From positions 251,859 through 315,858 of the forward strand of contig SVJA01000001.1 in NCBI GenBank assembly GCA_015069195.1: a stretch of DNA of 64,000 nt, written 5' to 3'. Below the pieces are notes generated by a model, which saw only the letters and a list, made by a program, of their open reading frames with translations, was not told the DNA's origin and searched no databases. Shown piece after piece: positions 8,429-16,845 of this stretch. Every line of letters starts with the position of its first letter. Position 1 is the first letter of the stretch. Source of the stretch: Oscillospiraceae bacterium. Lineage in GTDB: Bacteria; Bacillota; Clostridia; UBA1212. The position numbers and the translations under genes were made by a program.

Positions 8429-9261
8429 GAAAATTATTTAAATATGATTTTAAATCCATGATAAGATTCTGGTGGATAGCCGCGCTTGCCGTAACAGGAC
8501 TTTCCGTTGTCGGCGGTTTCGCATTCACTGCGATTAATTCCGACAAGAATTTGCCGGGAAGTGTATATGTTGTACTTTATATGGTACTTATGCTTATATA
8601 CTTTGCATTTATCGCATTCGGAATTCTTAGCGTTGTTTCGATTTTTGTACGTTTCTACAAAAACTTTTTCAGTGACGAAGGCTATCTTACTTTTACCTTA
8701 CCGGTAAAAAAGACACATCTTCTTAATTCAAAAATCCTTTCTGCAACACTTTTAGAAATAATTACCGGCGCAGTAATATATGCAAACATATTTATTATCA
8801 TTTGCATAACGTTTGCAAAAGATATATTCACCACGCAATTTATAAATGAATTTATCGATGGTATAACCGAGATTTTTGCCGAAGCTACCGTATCCGACAT
8901 AGTATATTTAGTAGTATGGTTCATAGAAATCTGTGCAATACTTTTGCTTTCAAGTCTCTTTTCCCTGCTTTTATTATACTTATGCATAACACTCGGCTCA
9001 ATTATCACGAAAAAAGCCCGGGTTGTCGTTGCCATTGCCATCTATTACGGGGTTGTCAATGTCTTAACATTTATCATATATATACTTTTACTCTTCGGAA
9101 TAGAAAGTGCCGTAATATGGATAAGTGATATTCCGGAAGCTGTCGGTCCTTTAATTCTGACACTTATATTTTTTGCAATTATTCTTTTGATGAGTGCGAT
9201 ATGTATGCTTATGTATACACTCGAATACAGAATGCTAGACAAAAAGCTCAACTTAAGTTAA
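8422..9261 (+). CDS. ABC-2 type membrane protein of the YtrA operon
   Basis: 279 aa with six predicted membrane helices arranged as in ABC-2 permeases. A conserved feature after helix 2 is DEGYLTFTLPVKKTHLLNSKIL (positions about 90-110), the cytoplasmic coupling region seen in permeases of this operon type. AAGGAGG precedes the ATG. Works with the upstream ATPase; export of lipids or peptides is possible but not shown by sequence. Confidence 0.85.
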   Translation: MLGKLFKYDFKSMIRFWWIAALAVTGLSVVGGFAFTAINSDKNLPGSVYVVLYMVLMLIYFAFIAFGILSVVSIFVRFYKNFFSDEGYLTFTLPVKKTHLLNSKILSATLLEIITGAVIYANIFIIICITFAKDIFTTQFINEFIDGITEIFAEATVSDIVYLVVWFIEICAILLLSSLFSLLLLYLCITLGSIITKKARVVVAIAIYYGVVNVLTFIIYILLLFGIESAVIWISDIPEAVGPLILTLIFFAIILLMSAICMLMYTLEYRMLDKKLNLS

Positions 9262-9274
9262 GGAGGAAAGAATT

Positions 9275-10213
9275 ATGAAAAGATTTATAACTTTTATTAT
9301 TGCAGTAGTTGTCCTTTCTTCCTGTCTCGGAATCACGGTTTTTGCAAAAAGTGACACAGTTACATTTTCAGATGATTTTCAGAAGCTTTATACGGAAGAC
9401 GGCACATACTCACCTATAAATATAAGCAACCTCAGGCAAGAATATATATATTACAGCAACAGAGAACCGATGCTTAACGAAAAGCAAAAAGAAACTGTTT
9501 CAGATATCGAGCTTGAGGCAAACGACAAAGAAACTTTATTCCGCGCAACGATAAATTACAAAAACGGTACTCAGCTGATTATATCGTATCTTCTTGACGA
9601 ATATCATAACGTGTACAACGATGTGGTTTCAGGTAATATTTCAACATATATCGTTGACTTTACTTATCCGTATGAAAACCACGCAGAAGTAAAAAAAGAC
9701 GCACTTTTCGGCGAGAAGGTTACTTTGAGCAGTAAAGAATTGCATCGTTGCGACTATTACAATGTGTATGTCGAAAACAGCGCTGCTGACATCAGTTCTT
9801 TTACAGGTGTACTTTTGATATACAAAGACAACTATTACTATGCAGACTTTAATGAAATCGGTTACGAAAAAAGAAAAGTGTATGAGTTCAACCCATATGA
9901 TTTCGATGAGTTGGATGTACACATAATAACCGATACTGATGCGTTACAAGCAGTTCGTTCATCGGAAGAAGACTTCTACAATGATGATTTCGGATTTTTC
10001 TTCGACGACAGTTTTGCAGAAAATATTTCGTTAGTATTTATCTTTTTGGTATTTGCGATCGCTCCCCTTGCACTATTCATTGTTGCTTTGATTTTTGCAA
10101 TAAGAAATAAGGGATTATACAAAAAACTGTATACAGCTGTTTTGGCGCTCAGCGGTTGCGAATTAGTAGTATTCGGAATAATTTTTGTGGTCACATATTT
10201 TTCGATGAAGTAA
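9275..10213 (+). CDS. Membrane-anchored extracellular protein, unknown
   Basis: 312 aa, not recognised. A cleavable-looking signal peptide (KRFITFIIAVVVLSSCLGITVFAK) is followed by a beta-rich, highly charged domain (about 25-230), then two hydrophobic helices (about 245-270 and 285-308) and a lysine-rich joint. The topology suggests a large external domain tethered by C-terminal helices. It follows the ABC permease by 13 nt with a strong AAGGAGG, so it probably belongs to the YtrA-type operon and may be an accessory subunit or sensor. Confidence 0.7.
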   Translation: MKRFITFIIAVVVLSSCLGITVFAKSDTVTFSDDFQKLYTEDGTYSPINISNLRQEYIYYSNREPMLNEKQKETVSDIELEANDKETLFRATINYKNGTQLIISYLLDEYHNVYNDVVSGNISTYIVDFTYPYENHAEVKKDALFGEKVTLSSKELHRCDYYNVYVENSAADISSFTGVLLIYKDNYYYADFNEIGYEKRKVYEFNPYDFDELDVHIITDTDALQAVRSSEEDFYNDDFGFFFDDSFAENISLVFIFLVFAIAPLALFIVALIFAIRNKGLYKKLYTAVLALSGCELVVFGIIFVVTYFSMK

Positions 10214-10239
10214 GTTCAACGTGCTAAATTTTACGAGAG

Positions 10240-10280
10240 CATAGTATGTTTAGCAGATATACTCTGTTAAACATACTATG
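10240..10280. repeat. 13-bp perfect inverted repeat upstream of a TATAAT box
   Basis: Arms 10240-10252 and 10268-10280 are perfectly complementary (catagtatgttta), 15-nt loop, extendable by a G-U and a C-G pair. There is no U-run, so it is a poor terminator. A TATAAT lies at 10295-10300, so the right arm would overlap a -35 region: it could be an operator for the next gene or an mRNA processing hairpin in the operon. Confidence 0.6.
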
Positions 10281-10328
10281 TGCCGGAAAGGTGATATAAT
10301 ATGCTCACACAATGTAGGGGGTGCCTAT

Positions 10329-11033
10329 TTGGAACTTAAAGTAAATATGATTATTAGCGAAGAGGTGCCTGCTGAATTCAAAGTAACAGTCTCAGGTCAA
10401 ACAAAAACGATAGACGGTACTGATAAAAGTGCTATATTCACTTTTGACGAAGCCGGCACATACGACATTGAATTTTCACAACAAGTAATCGATGAATCAT
10501 TTTCGTTCTCGCAGAAAATTATGTATTTATTATTTTTGCCGTTAACAGGAATTCTCTCTTTGATTCTGTTGTATGGTGAATCACCTTGGCCAATATACAA
10601 AAAAATTCATCCGTATCTGATTTCGCAGAAAATCAGCTTAACCATACAAGAAGATTTGCAGCTTAACGTAAGATATGTGCCGTCGGTTTATAAAGCAGGA
10701 TATTGGTCAAAGCCGGTTTTAATATTCTCCGAGTGCGACACGGCAGAGGAACCTGCCATCACCAAAAACGATAAAGCTTTTGATAACTGCTATTTGGAAT
10801 TCAAGCGTTCATTCGGCTCAGCGTTTTTTGTAGTTGCATTATTTTTCAGTATAATAGGCATTATAGCCTTGTGTAAAAGCGATTTGGTTGCATTTGCTGT
10901 ATTCATATCACTTGCAGCAATTCTTGCCGTGGTTTGCATCGTCACAATTACGGTAGTGAAAAACAAGATAAAAAAGGCAAAAGAAGAATTTCAATGTGTG
11001 GAAGTAGGTGTAATCGAGAATGTTTTTTCTTGA
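10329..11033 (+). CDS. Membrane protein with an external beta domain, unknown
   Basis: About 234 aa, not recognised. I use the TTG at 10329 preceded by AGGGGGTG. An in-frame ATG at 10278 exists but sits inside the inverted repeat and lacks an RBS. Short N-terminal beta domain (GQTKTIDGTDKSAIFTFDEA, about residues 25-45), one hydrophobic helix (about 65-88), a central domain with basic beta strands, then two C-terminal helices (about 165-215). The next gene overlaps it by 14 nt. It could belong with the upstream ABC operon or be a separate unit started after the palindrome. Confidence 0.65.
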   Translation: MELKVNMIISEEVPAEFKVTVSGQTKTIDGTDKSAIFTFDEAGTYDIEFSQQVIDESFSFSQKIMYLLFLPLTGILSLILLYGESPWPIYKKIHPYLISQKISLTIQEDLQLNVRYVPSVYKAGYWSKPVLIFSECDTAEEPAITKNDKAFDNCYLEFKRSFGSAFFVVALFFSIIGIIALCKSDLVAFAVFISLAAILAVVCIVTITVVKNKIKKAKEEFQCVEVGVIENVFS

Positions 11034-11322
11034 CTTGATTGTTGACATGATTATTTACGGCTGGCTTGAGTTAATGCAATGGATCATTCCGAAAAAAATA
11101 AATAAAAAAGCACAAATTGCACTTAAAGTAATAGTTTGGATTGTTTCAATAATATTACTGTTTTTTATACTTCTTGGTGTTTTTGGATTGCTTATCTCTT
11201 TGATCAGCAGTGACTTAGTTGTAAGAAAGCTCAGTTTATATTTTATCTTTATACCTCTCGGCATAAGTCTCATTCAAATTATCTTCGGAATAGTAATACG
11301 TGCAGTAAAAAATAAGCGGTAA
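11020..11322 (+). CDS. Small membrane protein, unknown
   Basis: 100 aa with three hydrophobic segments (about 5-22, 38-62, 75-93) separated by lysine-rich turns (PKKINKKAQ). It overlaps the preceding gene by 14 nt, suggesting coupled translation. No family recognised. The next structure downstream is a 12-bp hairpin. Confidence 0.65.
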   Translation: MFFLDLIVDMIIYGWLELMQWIIPKKINKKAQIALKVIVWIVSIILLFFILLGVFGLLISLISSDLVVRKLSLYFIFIPLGISLIQIIFGIVIRAVKNKR

Positions 11323-11441
11323 TTTCAGTGTCAAACTATTGCAATATTTTAATTCAGAAGTAATAGAAAATGAAGAACTTTATTGATTTTTCAAATGAAC
11401 CGAAAAAACACTGAATGTTTTTCGATTGAAAACAGTTAACT

Positions 11442-11470
11442 GAGCAGGGGCTGCTTTACAGCCCCTGCTC
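11442..11470. terminator. Hairpin between convergent genes
   Basis: Perfect 12-bp stem (11442-11453 with 11459-11470), 5-nt loop. U-tracts on both sides are poor, so termination is probable but not certain. Confidence 0.6.
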
Positions 11471-11489
11471 TCATATAATCAGCCATTTA

Positions 11490-12110
11490 TCATCTTATCT
11501 TCACCAATAATAACCTACCCTGTTTAACACTTATTTCAGCCGTTTCGCCCGGCAACACTTCGTTACTTATGCCGTACTGGTATTCGCACGAAATCGACGC
11601 ATTTTCAAGCGGATATTTGGCTCCTATCACAGTAATCCCCTCAGCTGTTCCGCTTATATTCAAAAGCGAAAAATATTTAAATGTACCGTCAACATACGAA
11701 ACCTTATCATTCACTATTTCCATCTCGGAAAAGTCATCAACAATCTTCGCAGTTATGCCCAAAACATCAAGATATAGTAAGATTGACACATTACCCATAG
11801 AATGGTCAAAACGTTCACCGATAACTCCGATCAAAAGAAACTCGTCAAATCCGCGTTTCACCGCTTCTTTAACTGCAAACACAGTGTCGGTATCATCCTT
11901 TTCACGAGGCAATACAATAGTTTCCACCGATAGCATAGGGTTTTCCGACGAATCAAAGTCCCCCACTATCAAATCCGGCTTAACCGAAAGCTTTTCAGTA
12001 TGGCGTGTACCGCAATCACAGCAAACGATAAAATCGCCTTCATTTATATATTCATTTATTTTTTCGTATTCTTTTATATCGGCTCCGCCGACTATGACAC
12101 ATTTTTTCAT
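11490..12110 (-). CDS. thiN: Thiamine pyrophosphokinase
   Basis: Transfers pyrophosphate from ATP to thiamine to make thiamine diphosphate. About 206 aa. Family motifs: CDCGTRHTEKLSVKPDLIVGD (residues ~35-55, given with key residues D-x-G and P-D-x-I-x-G-D), DKDDTDT-like REKDDTDT near 75, and GERFDHSMGN near 100. The ATG at 12110 follows GGAG by 7 nt; the longer frame upstream lacks an RBS. Cytoplasmic salvage enzyme, monocistronic, convergent with the unknown membrane cluster and divergent from licD. Confidence 0.93.
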   Translation of the reverse strand: MKKCVIVGGADIKEYEKINEYINEGDFIVCCDCGTRHTEKLSVKPDLIVGDFDSSENPMLSVETIVLPREKDDTDTVFAVKEAVKRGFDEFLLIGVIGERFDHSMGNVSILLYLDVLGITAKIVDDFSEMEIVNDKVSYVDGTFKYFSLLNISGTAEGITVIGAKYPLENASISCEYQYGISNEVLPGETAEISVKQGRLLLVKIR

Positions 12111-12249
12111 GAAGATAACTCCAAACAAAACTTTCAACACATATTTTTTACCACAAAAACGATATAAATTCAATGCAGATTGAAAAACAGACAAACTTAT
12201 GCTAATATGTTAAAAAATTAATACTACACATTCTTTGAGGTTATATTCT

Positions 12250-13059
12250 ATGAAAAGAGAAGAACTACACGATATATTGTACGGCATTCTTTGTGCGATA
12301 GATGATGCTTGCAGAAAAGAGAACATTCCGTACTTCTTGGCAGGTGGTACAATGCTCGGAGCTATCAGACACCAAGGATTTATTCCGTGGGATGATGACG
12401 TGGATATTTCAGTATGGCGAGATTATTATCCGGCAATGAAAGAAGCTTTGATAAAGCACCTTCCGCCTCATATGAGATTGGTTGAGCCTGAGGATCTTTC
12501 ACCTAATTTCTACGATTTTATCGCTCGTGTTCAGGATACCAGATATCATTGGCACGAACCAACAGAGGAAGATATCAAGTACGACAATAAGCAAAATTAT
12601 ATATGTGTTGATATTTTTACATCTATCGACTGCTCCGACAGTGAATTCGGAATTAAAATGTATGCTTTGAAGCAAAAGATTTTATATGGAATGGCTATGG
12701 GACATCGGGCAGATATTGACTATTCCAAATATTCTTTTATGCAGAAGTTGCAGGCAGGTATACTTTCCACCATCGGCAAGATGTTTAGGATGGATACAAT
12801 TCTTAAATGGCACAGAAAACTCAGTGCACCGAAAGGTAAAAAATACACTTATTCGTTTTGCGTAGATACGCTTCCCGGTGAGATGGGCATTCTTAACAGA
12901 TGTGAATGGTTCAGAGAAACTGTCGATAAACCTTTCCGCGACAGAATGTTCCCTGTTCCGGCAATGTATCACGAAAAACTTACTGCAAATTACGGTGACT
13001 ATATGCAGCCACCGAAAGACAAAAATGCTTACGTACAGCATATGACATTTGAAGATTAA
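12250..13059 (+). CDS. LicD-family phosphotransferase (phosphocholine or phosphonate headgroup transferase)
   Basis: 269 aa. N-terminal LicD/fukutin-type nucleotidyltransferase fold: FLAGGTMLGAIRHQGFIPWD (residues ~27-46) with the DDDVD metal motif right after. The family transfers a CMP-activated headgroup (phosphocholine in S. pneumoniae and Haemophilus) onto glycans. ATG chosen behind TGAGGTT. It lies next to, and convergent with, an operon whose last gene is a LicC-like nucleotidyltransferase behind an ABC importer, which supports a shared headgroup pathway. The acceptor glycan genes are not in the window. Its stop is followed 1 nt later by the first long hairpin. Confidence 0.85.
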   Translation: MKREELHDILYGILCAIDDACRKENIPYFLAGGTMLGAIRHQGFIPWDDDVDISVWRDYYPAMKEALIKHLPPHMRLVEPEDLSPNFYDFIARVQDTRYHWHEPTEEDIKYDNKQNYICVDIFTSIDCSDSEFGIKMYALKQKILYGMAMGHRADIDYSKYSFMQKLQAGILSTIGKMFRMDTILKWHRKLSAPKGKKYTYSFCVDTLPGEMGILNRCEWFRETVDKPFRDRMFPVPAMYHEKLTANYGDYMQPPKDKNAYVQHMTFED

Positions 13060-13060
13060 T

Positions 13061-13135
13061 ACAACCGTAAAAAATCACTTAAAATCCTGGTTTAGCTTAC
13101 GCTAAAAAGGATTTTAAGTGATTTTTTACGGTTGT
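13061..13135. repeat. Long hairpin P1: 28-bp perfect arms around a conserved core
   Basis: Arms 13061-13088 and 13108-13135 are perfectly complementary over 28 bp. The 19-nt loop ggtttagcttacgctaaaa contains a second stem, TTTAGC/GCTAAA. It begins one base after the licD stop and can act as a terminator. The same core recurs at 13387, 38587 and 39066 with different outer arms. Confidence 0.9.
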
Positions 13136-13148
13136 TTCGATTGTTTAG

Positions 13149-13224
13149 GGTTTAGCTTACGCTAAAAAGGATTTTGAGTATTTTTTTCGGTTGTTCGGGC
13201 TTAGCTTATGCTAAACCAAGATTT
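13149..13224. repeat. Decayed tandem copies of the P1 right half
   Basis: The core and following segment of P1 (from base 13089) reappear at 13149 with substitutions (TTTAGC at 13151, GCTAAA at 13161, then a degenerate copy of the right arm). A shorter copy of the core lies at about 13199-13217 (TTAGCTTATGCTAA). The outer left arms are missing, so these no longer form the long stem. Confidence 0.75.
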
Positions 13225-13358
13225 ACGGCCGGTGTTTTTTTATAAATTTTCAACAATTTCCGTCACATAGTAATGGCATGCATCGAAATTTTAGCACCAC
13301 ACTAAATCTAAATTTGCATATATGAAAGAATTCCGTGCCACCGACATTCCCACTGCAT

Positions 13359-13433
13359 AAAAACAAAAGAGCCGGTTTAAAAACCTTTTTAGCGTGAGCT
13401 AAACCAGGTTTTTAAACCGGCTCTTTTGTTTTT
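13359..13433. repeat. Long hairpin P2: 28-bp arms, core in reverse orientation
   Basis: Arms 13359-13386 and 13406-13433 pair perfectly (a 29th T-A pair extends it). Loop 13387-13405 is ttttagcgtgagctaaacc, the reverse complement of the P1 core with one change. The right arm overlaps the stop codon of the nucleotidyltransferase (13432-13434). The outer ~20 bp share nothing obvious with P1. Confidence 0.9.
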
Positions 13434-14322
13434 ACATTTTATACAAAGGATCAATAGCCTTTAATTCATTGAATGTGTCAATTTCGACAACATCTTCAAA
13501 ACGACATTCGCGGACGGAAACCTGATACTCATCATGGTAGTAGACAAGCGGAACCTGTCCCCAAAGTCTTTCCTTGCCGCCGGGCTCGTTGTAAACGTGC
13601 TTTATATGTTCTACAAGTCTTGAGCCGTCATAGTCTGTCCAATATGAAATACCGACAATCTGATGACAATTTATACCGCCGATACCGACTGTGCTGATGT
13701 AACCGTTTTTATCGAGGTGTATACACCAATCGTCTGTACGTTCAACCGGTATTCCGAGATAGTTGGAACTGTATTGATATTTTGTTATAAGTTTCGGATT
13801 TGAAAGAACCAAGTCAGCCTCTAATATATACGCGTTTCTTATCAGCGGACCTGCACATACAATAGAAGCAATGTTATTGGCTTCATTAAAAAGCGGATTC
13901 TCAATGAACTTTATCATCGGATATTTGTAGAGAAGCTGATCGAACTGTTCGCTGAGGTAACCTCTGATGACGTAGATTTCCGGAATTCCGGCTGCAATAA
14001 CTGCATCCAGCAATGTGTCAATCATTCGTGTACCCTTCACACGAACGAGAGGTTTCGGAGTATTAAGGGTGAGCGGAACCATTCTGGAACCAAAGCCTGC
14101 CGCCATAAAGATAGCTCTCTTTACGCGATAAGGTTCAAGTGCATCATAACCTTTTTCGGTAATACGGCTATCTTCTATCAAACCTTCGGCAGTTAATTCC
14201 TTTATGAGCTTGTTAACAGCTCCCACTGACATTCCAAGCTTCTGAGAAATTGCTCTCTGAGATTTTGCTGCGTCCTTTTCTGTAAGATATACAAGTAAAT
14301 CAAATTGCTTCTGAGTTAACAT
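13432..14322 (-). CDS. Winged-helix + LicC-like nucleotidyltransferase fusion
   Basis: 296 aa. Residues 1-65 are a MarR-like winged helix (SQRAISQKLGMSVGAVNKLI). Residues 68-296 are a sugar-nucleotide/cytidylyl transferase with the nucleotide loop AAGFGSRMVPLTLNTPKP and LEADLVL for the catalytic Asp. It resembles phosphocholine cytidylyltransferases (LicC) and 2-aminoethylphosphonate cytidylyltransferases (PntC). AAGGAG precedes the ATG. Last gene of an ABC importer operon (19-nt gap), so it probably activates the imported headgroup with CTP; LicD next door would use the product. The DNA-binding domain may let the enzyme regulate its own operon. Substrate choice is inferred. Confidence 0.85.
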   Translation of the reverse strand: MLTQKQFDLLVYLTEKDAAKSQRAISQKLGMSVGAVNKLIKELTAEGLIEDSRITEKGYDALEPYRVKRAIFMAAGFGSRMVPLTLNTPKPLVRVKGTRMIDTLLDAVIAAGIPEIYVIRGYLSEQFDQLLYKYPMIKFIENPLFNEANNIASIVCAGPLIRNAYILEADLVLSNPKLITKYQYSSNYLGIPVERTDDWCIHLDKNGYISTVGIGGINCHQIVGISYWTDYDGSRLVEHIKHVYNEPGGKERLWGQVPLVYYHDEYQVSVRECRFEDVVEIDTFNELKAIDPLYKM

Positions 14323-14341
14323 TACAATATCTCCTTAGACA

Positions 14342-15949
14342 TTATTTAACAGGATTCACATAAGCATTACGCTTTGCAGATATTCTGTTTACTACATAGA
14401 CTATACTCTTTACAAGTATGTTTGAAACCAAAATTATGAGTGATATAACAGCCGCGTATTCGTAGTTGTTCTGTGCCTCATACTGACCTATCATAAGTGA
14501 AATAGGCTTTGTCGAAGTGTTTGCCAGGAACGAAACCGCTGAAATTGTCATCATCGAGTTTACAAAGAAATACGAAATCATTTCAATAATTGTAGATTTG
14601 CTTTGCGGCACGATAACATCAAGAACTATTCTGAATCTGCTGATACCGAGCGTCTGACCTACGTTTTCAAGGTTTTCATTCATTTTACTCAGCGAGTTAT
14701 ACATCATCTGGTACGGTGAGGCAAAGAAGTGCATAAGGTTTGCCAATATCAGAACAGCCATAGTTCCGTATATAAATGAACCGCTGAATGTCATAGAGTA
14801 CGAAAGACCGAGTACCAATCCCGGAATTGCAAGTGATGTAATCGAGAAAAGGTGCAACACCGATGACATAGCAGATTTCATACGGGTTGTCATATATGCG
14901 GTTATGAACGCTACCACAACACCTATAGCCGACACACACACCGCAATGATTACCGAGTTCACAAGATAATCCGACGCTCTGTCAAACATCTTGGTCATGT
15001 TGTCCAATGTAAATGACATATCGGTAGGATATTTCTCAGTAAACGCTACAAGACCGAATGAAACAAGCATCAAAAGTATGCAAAGTACAACAGCAATACA
15101 GAAAATATATGCTATCGCATCACGCAAAAAGTTTTTCTTTATATCAAACGGTTTGCTGACATAACCCATCTTCGCATTGTTCTTAAAGAAAGTATTGAAA
15201 ACGAATGTGATAACCGCCGGAATCAAAAGCAACAGACCTATAACGCCGCCTTTACCGAAGTCAAGCTGTCCTAATACTTCCTGATACATCATCACTGCCA
15301 GAGTGGTATTTTTACCACCAATCATAAGAGGAATACCGTAGTCGGTAATTACCAATGTAAACACAGTAAATACAGCATATATAAGAGGGCGCGCAAGATA
15401 CGGAAGTGTGATTGCAGTAAGTCTGTTAAATTTCGGTATGCCCAGAACCTGTGCCGCCTCGTAAGGAGAACTGTCCTCATATTTGAGCACGTCGTTGAAC
15501 ATCAGGAATGATACAGGGTACGAATAAAGTACAGAACCTACAACCATACCGGTAAATCCGTAAATCGTTCCGCTGAGACCGAGGAATTTTGTAAGAATAC
15601 CGTTAGCACCGAACAAAACTATCAGCCCCATACCGTGTGATATAGACGGAATCAACATCGGAAGTATCAAAAGAACCGTGAACAGACCTTTGCATTTAAT
15701 TCTTGAACGTTGCAAGAAAAACGCAAGCGTCAAACCAAGCGAAACCGATATAAGAGTCGTAGTAATAGCCGCTTTTAATGACATCACGAGTGACGGCATA
15801 AAAGATGCAGATTGAAAAACTCTGGTTATATCATCGGACTCTATGTTCATAACCATCCGAATAAACGGATAGAATACAAATGCGACAAATACGGCACATA
15901 GCAATATTTTAGTCGGATTGCCCTGCTTAAAAAAACTTTTCTTTTTCAT
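14342..15949 (-). CDS. ABC importer permease, fused double-domain (2-aminoethylphosphonate/iron type)
   Basis: 535 aa with twelve predicted helices: two BPD_transp_1 domains in one chain, each with an EAA-type loop (EAAQVLGIPKFNRLTAITLP near residue 180; NVGQTLGISRFRIVLDVIVP near 455). This architecture is typical of Fe3+ (FbpB) and 2-aminoethylphosphonate importers. Start at ATG 15949 behind GAGG; a GTG 12 nt upstream is the alternative. 8 nt after the ATPase gene. With the ATPase and binding protein it forms a complete importer. Confidence 0.9.
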   Translation of the reverse strand: MKKKSFFKQGNPTKILLCAVFVAFVFYPFIRMVMNIESDDITRVFQSASFMPSLVMSLKAAITTTLISVSLGLTLAFFLQRSRIKCKGLFTVLLILPMLIPSISHGMGLIVLFGANGILTKFLGLSGTIYGFTGMVVGSVLYSYPVSFLMFNDVLKYEDSSPYEAAQVLGIPKFNRLTAITLPYLARPLIYAVFTVFTLVITDYGIPLMIGGKNTTLAVMMYQEVLGQLDFGKGGVIGLLLLIPAVITFVFNTFFKNNAKMGYVSKPFDIKKNFLRDAIAYIFCIAVVLCILLMLVSFGLVAFTEKYPTDMSFTLDNMTKMFDRASDYLVNSVIIAVCVSAIGVVVAFITAYMTTRMKSAMSSVLHLFSITSLAIPGLVLGLSYSMTFSGSFIYGTMAVLILANLMHFFASPYQMMYNSLSKMNENLENVGQTLGISRFRIVLDVIVPQSKSTIIEMISYFFVNSMMTISAVSFLANTSTKPISLMIGQYEAQNNYEYAAVISLIILVSNILVKSIVYVVNRISAKRNAYVNPVK

Positions 15950-15957
15950 GGACAACC

Positions 15958-16737
15958 TCACACATCAATATACTTTGCAAGTGAATCAATCTTTGTCTGG
16001 AGATTATCCAGAACAAAGCGCTGTACGTATGCATCTGCAGGATTTTTTATAATATTTATAGGAGTATCGAGCTGAACGATTTTAGAATTGTCCATAACCA
16101 TAATACGATCTGCCATAGCAAATGCTTCTTCCTGGTCATGAGTTATGTAAATCATAGTTGTGCCGAACTCTGCCTGAATCTGTTTTATTTCTTTACGAAG
16201 AGACAAACGTGTTTCAACGTCAAGCGCAGACATCGGCTCATCAAACAAAATAACACGGGGATGAAGAACCAAAGTTCGTGCAATAGCTACACGCTGCTGC
16301 TGACCACCGGAAAGCATATTTGGCTTTTTGTTTGCATGTTCCGAAAGTCCCATTCTTTCGAGCATATCAAGAGCAAGCTTTTTAGAATCAGCCTTCATAT
16401 CCTTCCTGAACTTCATGGCATACTGAACATTCTGCAAAACAGTCATATTCTCAAACAACGCATAGTTCTGGAAAACAATGCCCATATCACGCTCAGAAGG
16501 AGCTGCACAGGTAATATCTTTATCATCCAAGTAAATCTTCCCTTCGTCGGGGAAAAGAAGTCCGATCAAATTACGAAGAATTGTTGTCTTTCCGCAACCC
16601 GATGGTCCGAGAATAGCAAGAAATTCACCTTCATAAACTTCAAATGAAACATTGTCCAGTGCAATTTTTCCGTCAAAGCTGTGTGTAACATCAGTTATTC
16701 TTAAAATAGCCTTTGCTTCATTGTTTTTTTTTGTCAT
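15958..16737 (-). CDS. ABC importer ATPase
   Basis: 259 aa. Walker A GPSGCGKTT near residue 44, Q-loop VFQNYALF, signature LSGGQQQRVA near 143, Walker B VILFDEPMSALD near 163, H-loop ITHDQEEA. Class of the iron/polyamine/2-aminoethylphosphonate ATPases, here without the long C-terminal regulatory domain. GGAGAG precedes the ATG. Energises the permease encoded 8 nt downstream. Confidence 0.93.
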   Translation of the reverse strand: MTKKNNEAKAILRITDVTHSFDGKIALDNVSFEVYEGEFLAILGPSGCGKTTILRNLIGLLFPDEGKIYLDDKDITCAAPSERDMGIVFQNYALFENMTVLQNVQYAMKFRKDMKADSKKLALDMLERMGLSEHANKKPNMLSGGQQQRVAIARTLVLHPRVILFDEPMSALDVETRLSLRKEIKQIQAEFGTTMIYITHDQEEAFAMADRIMVMDNSKIVQLDTPINIIKNPADAYVQRFVLDNLQTKIDSLAKYIDV

Positions 16738-16772
16738 TTTTTCTCTCCGCTTGTTGTTTTATAAAATACATT

Positions 16773-16804
16773 ACAGGCAGGAGTATATCACTACTCCTGC
16801 CTGT
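16773..16804 (-). terminator. Intra-operon hairpin between binding protein and ATPase
   Basis: Perfect 13-bp stem (16773-16785 with 16792-16804), 6-nt loop. On the minus strand the 3' side is only moderately U-rich. Its place after the binding-protein gene suggests partial termination or 3'-end protection, giving more binding protein than membrane subunits. Confidence 0.7.
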
Positions 16805-16845
16805 TTGCAAACTTTTACTTTAATGTAAATGGTTTGGTAACAACA

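Noticed and set aside
11569..12183. Plus-strand frame of 204 codons
   Set aside because: Antisense of thiN, whose motifs are complete; no start signal.
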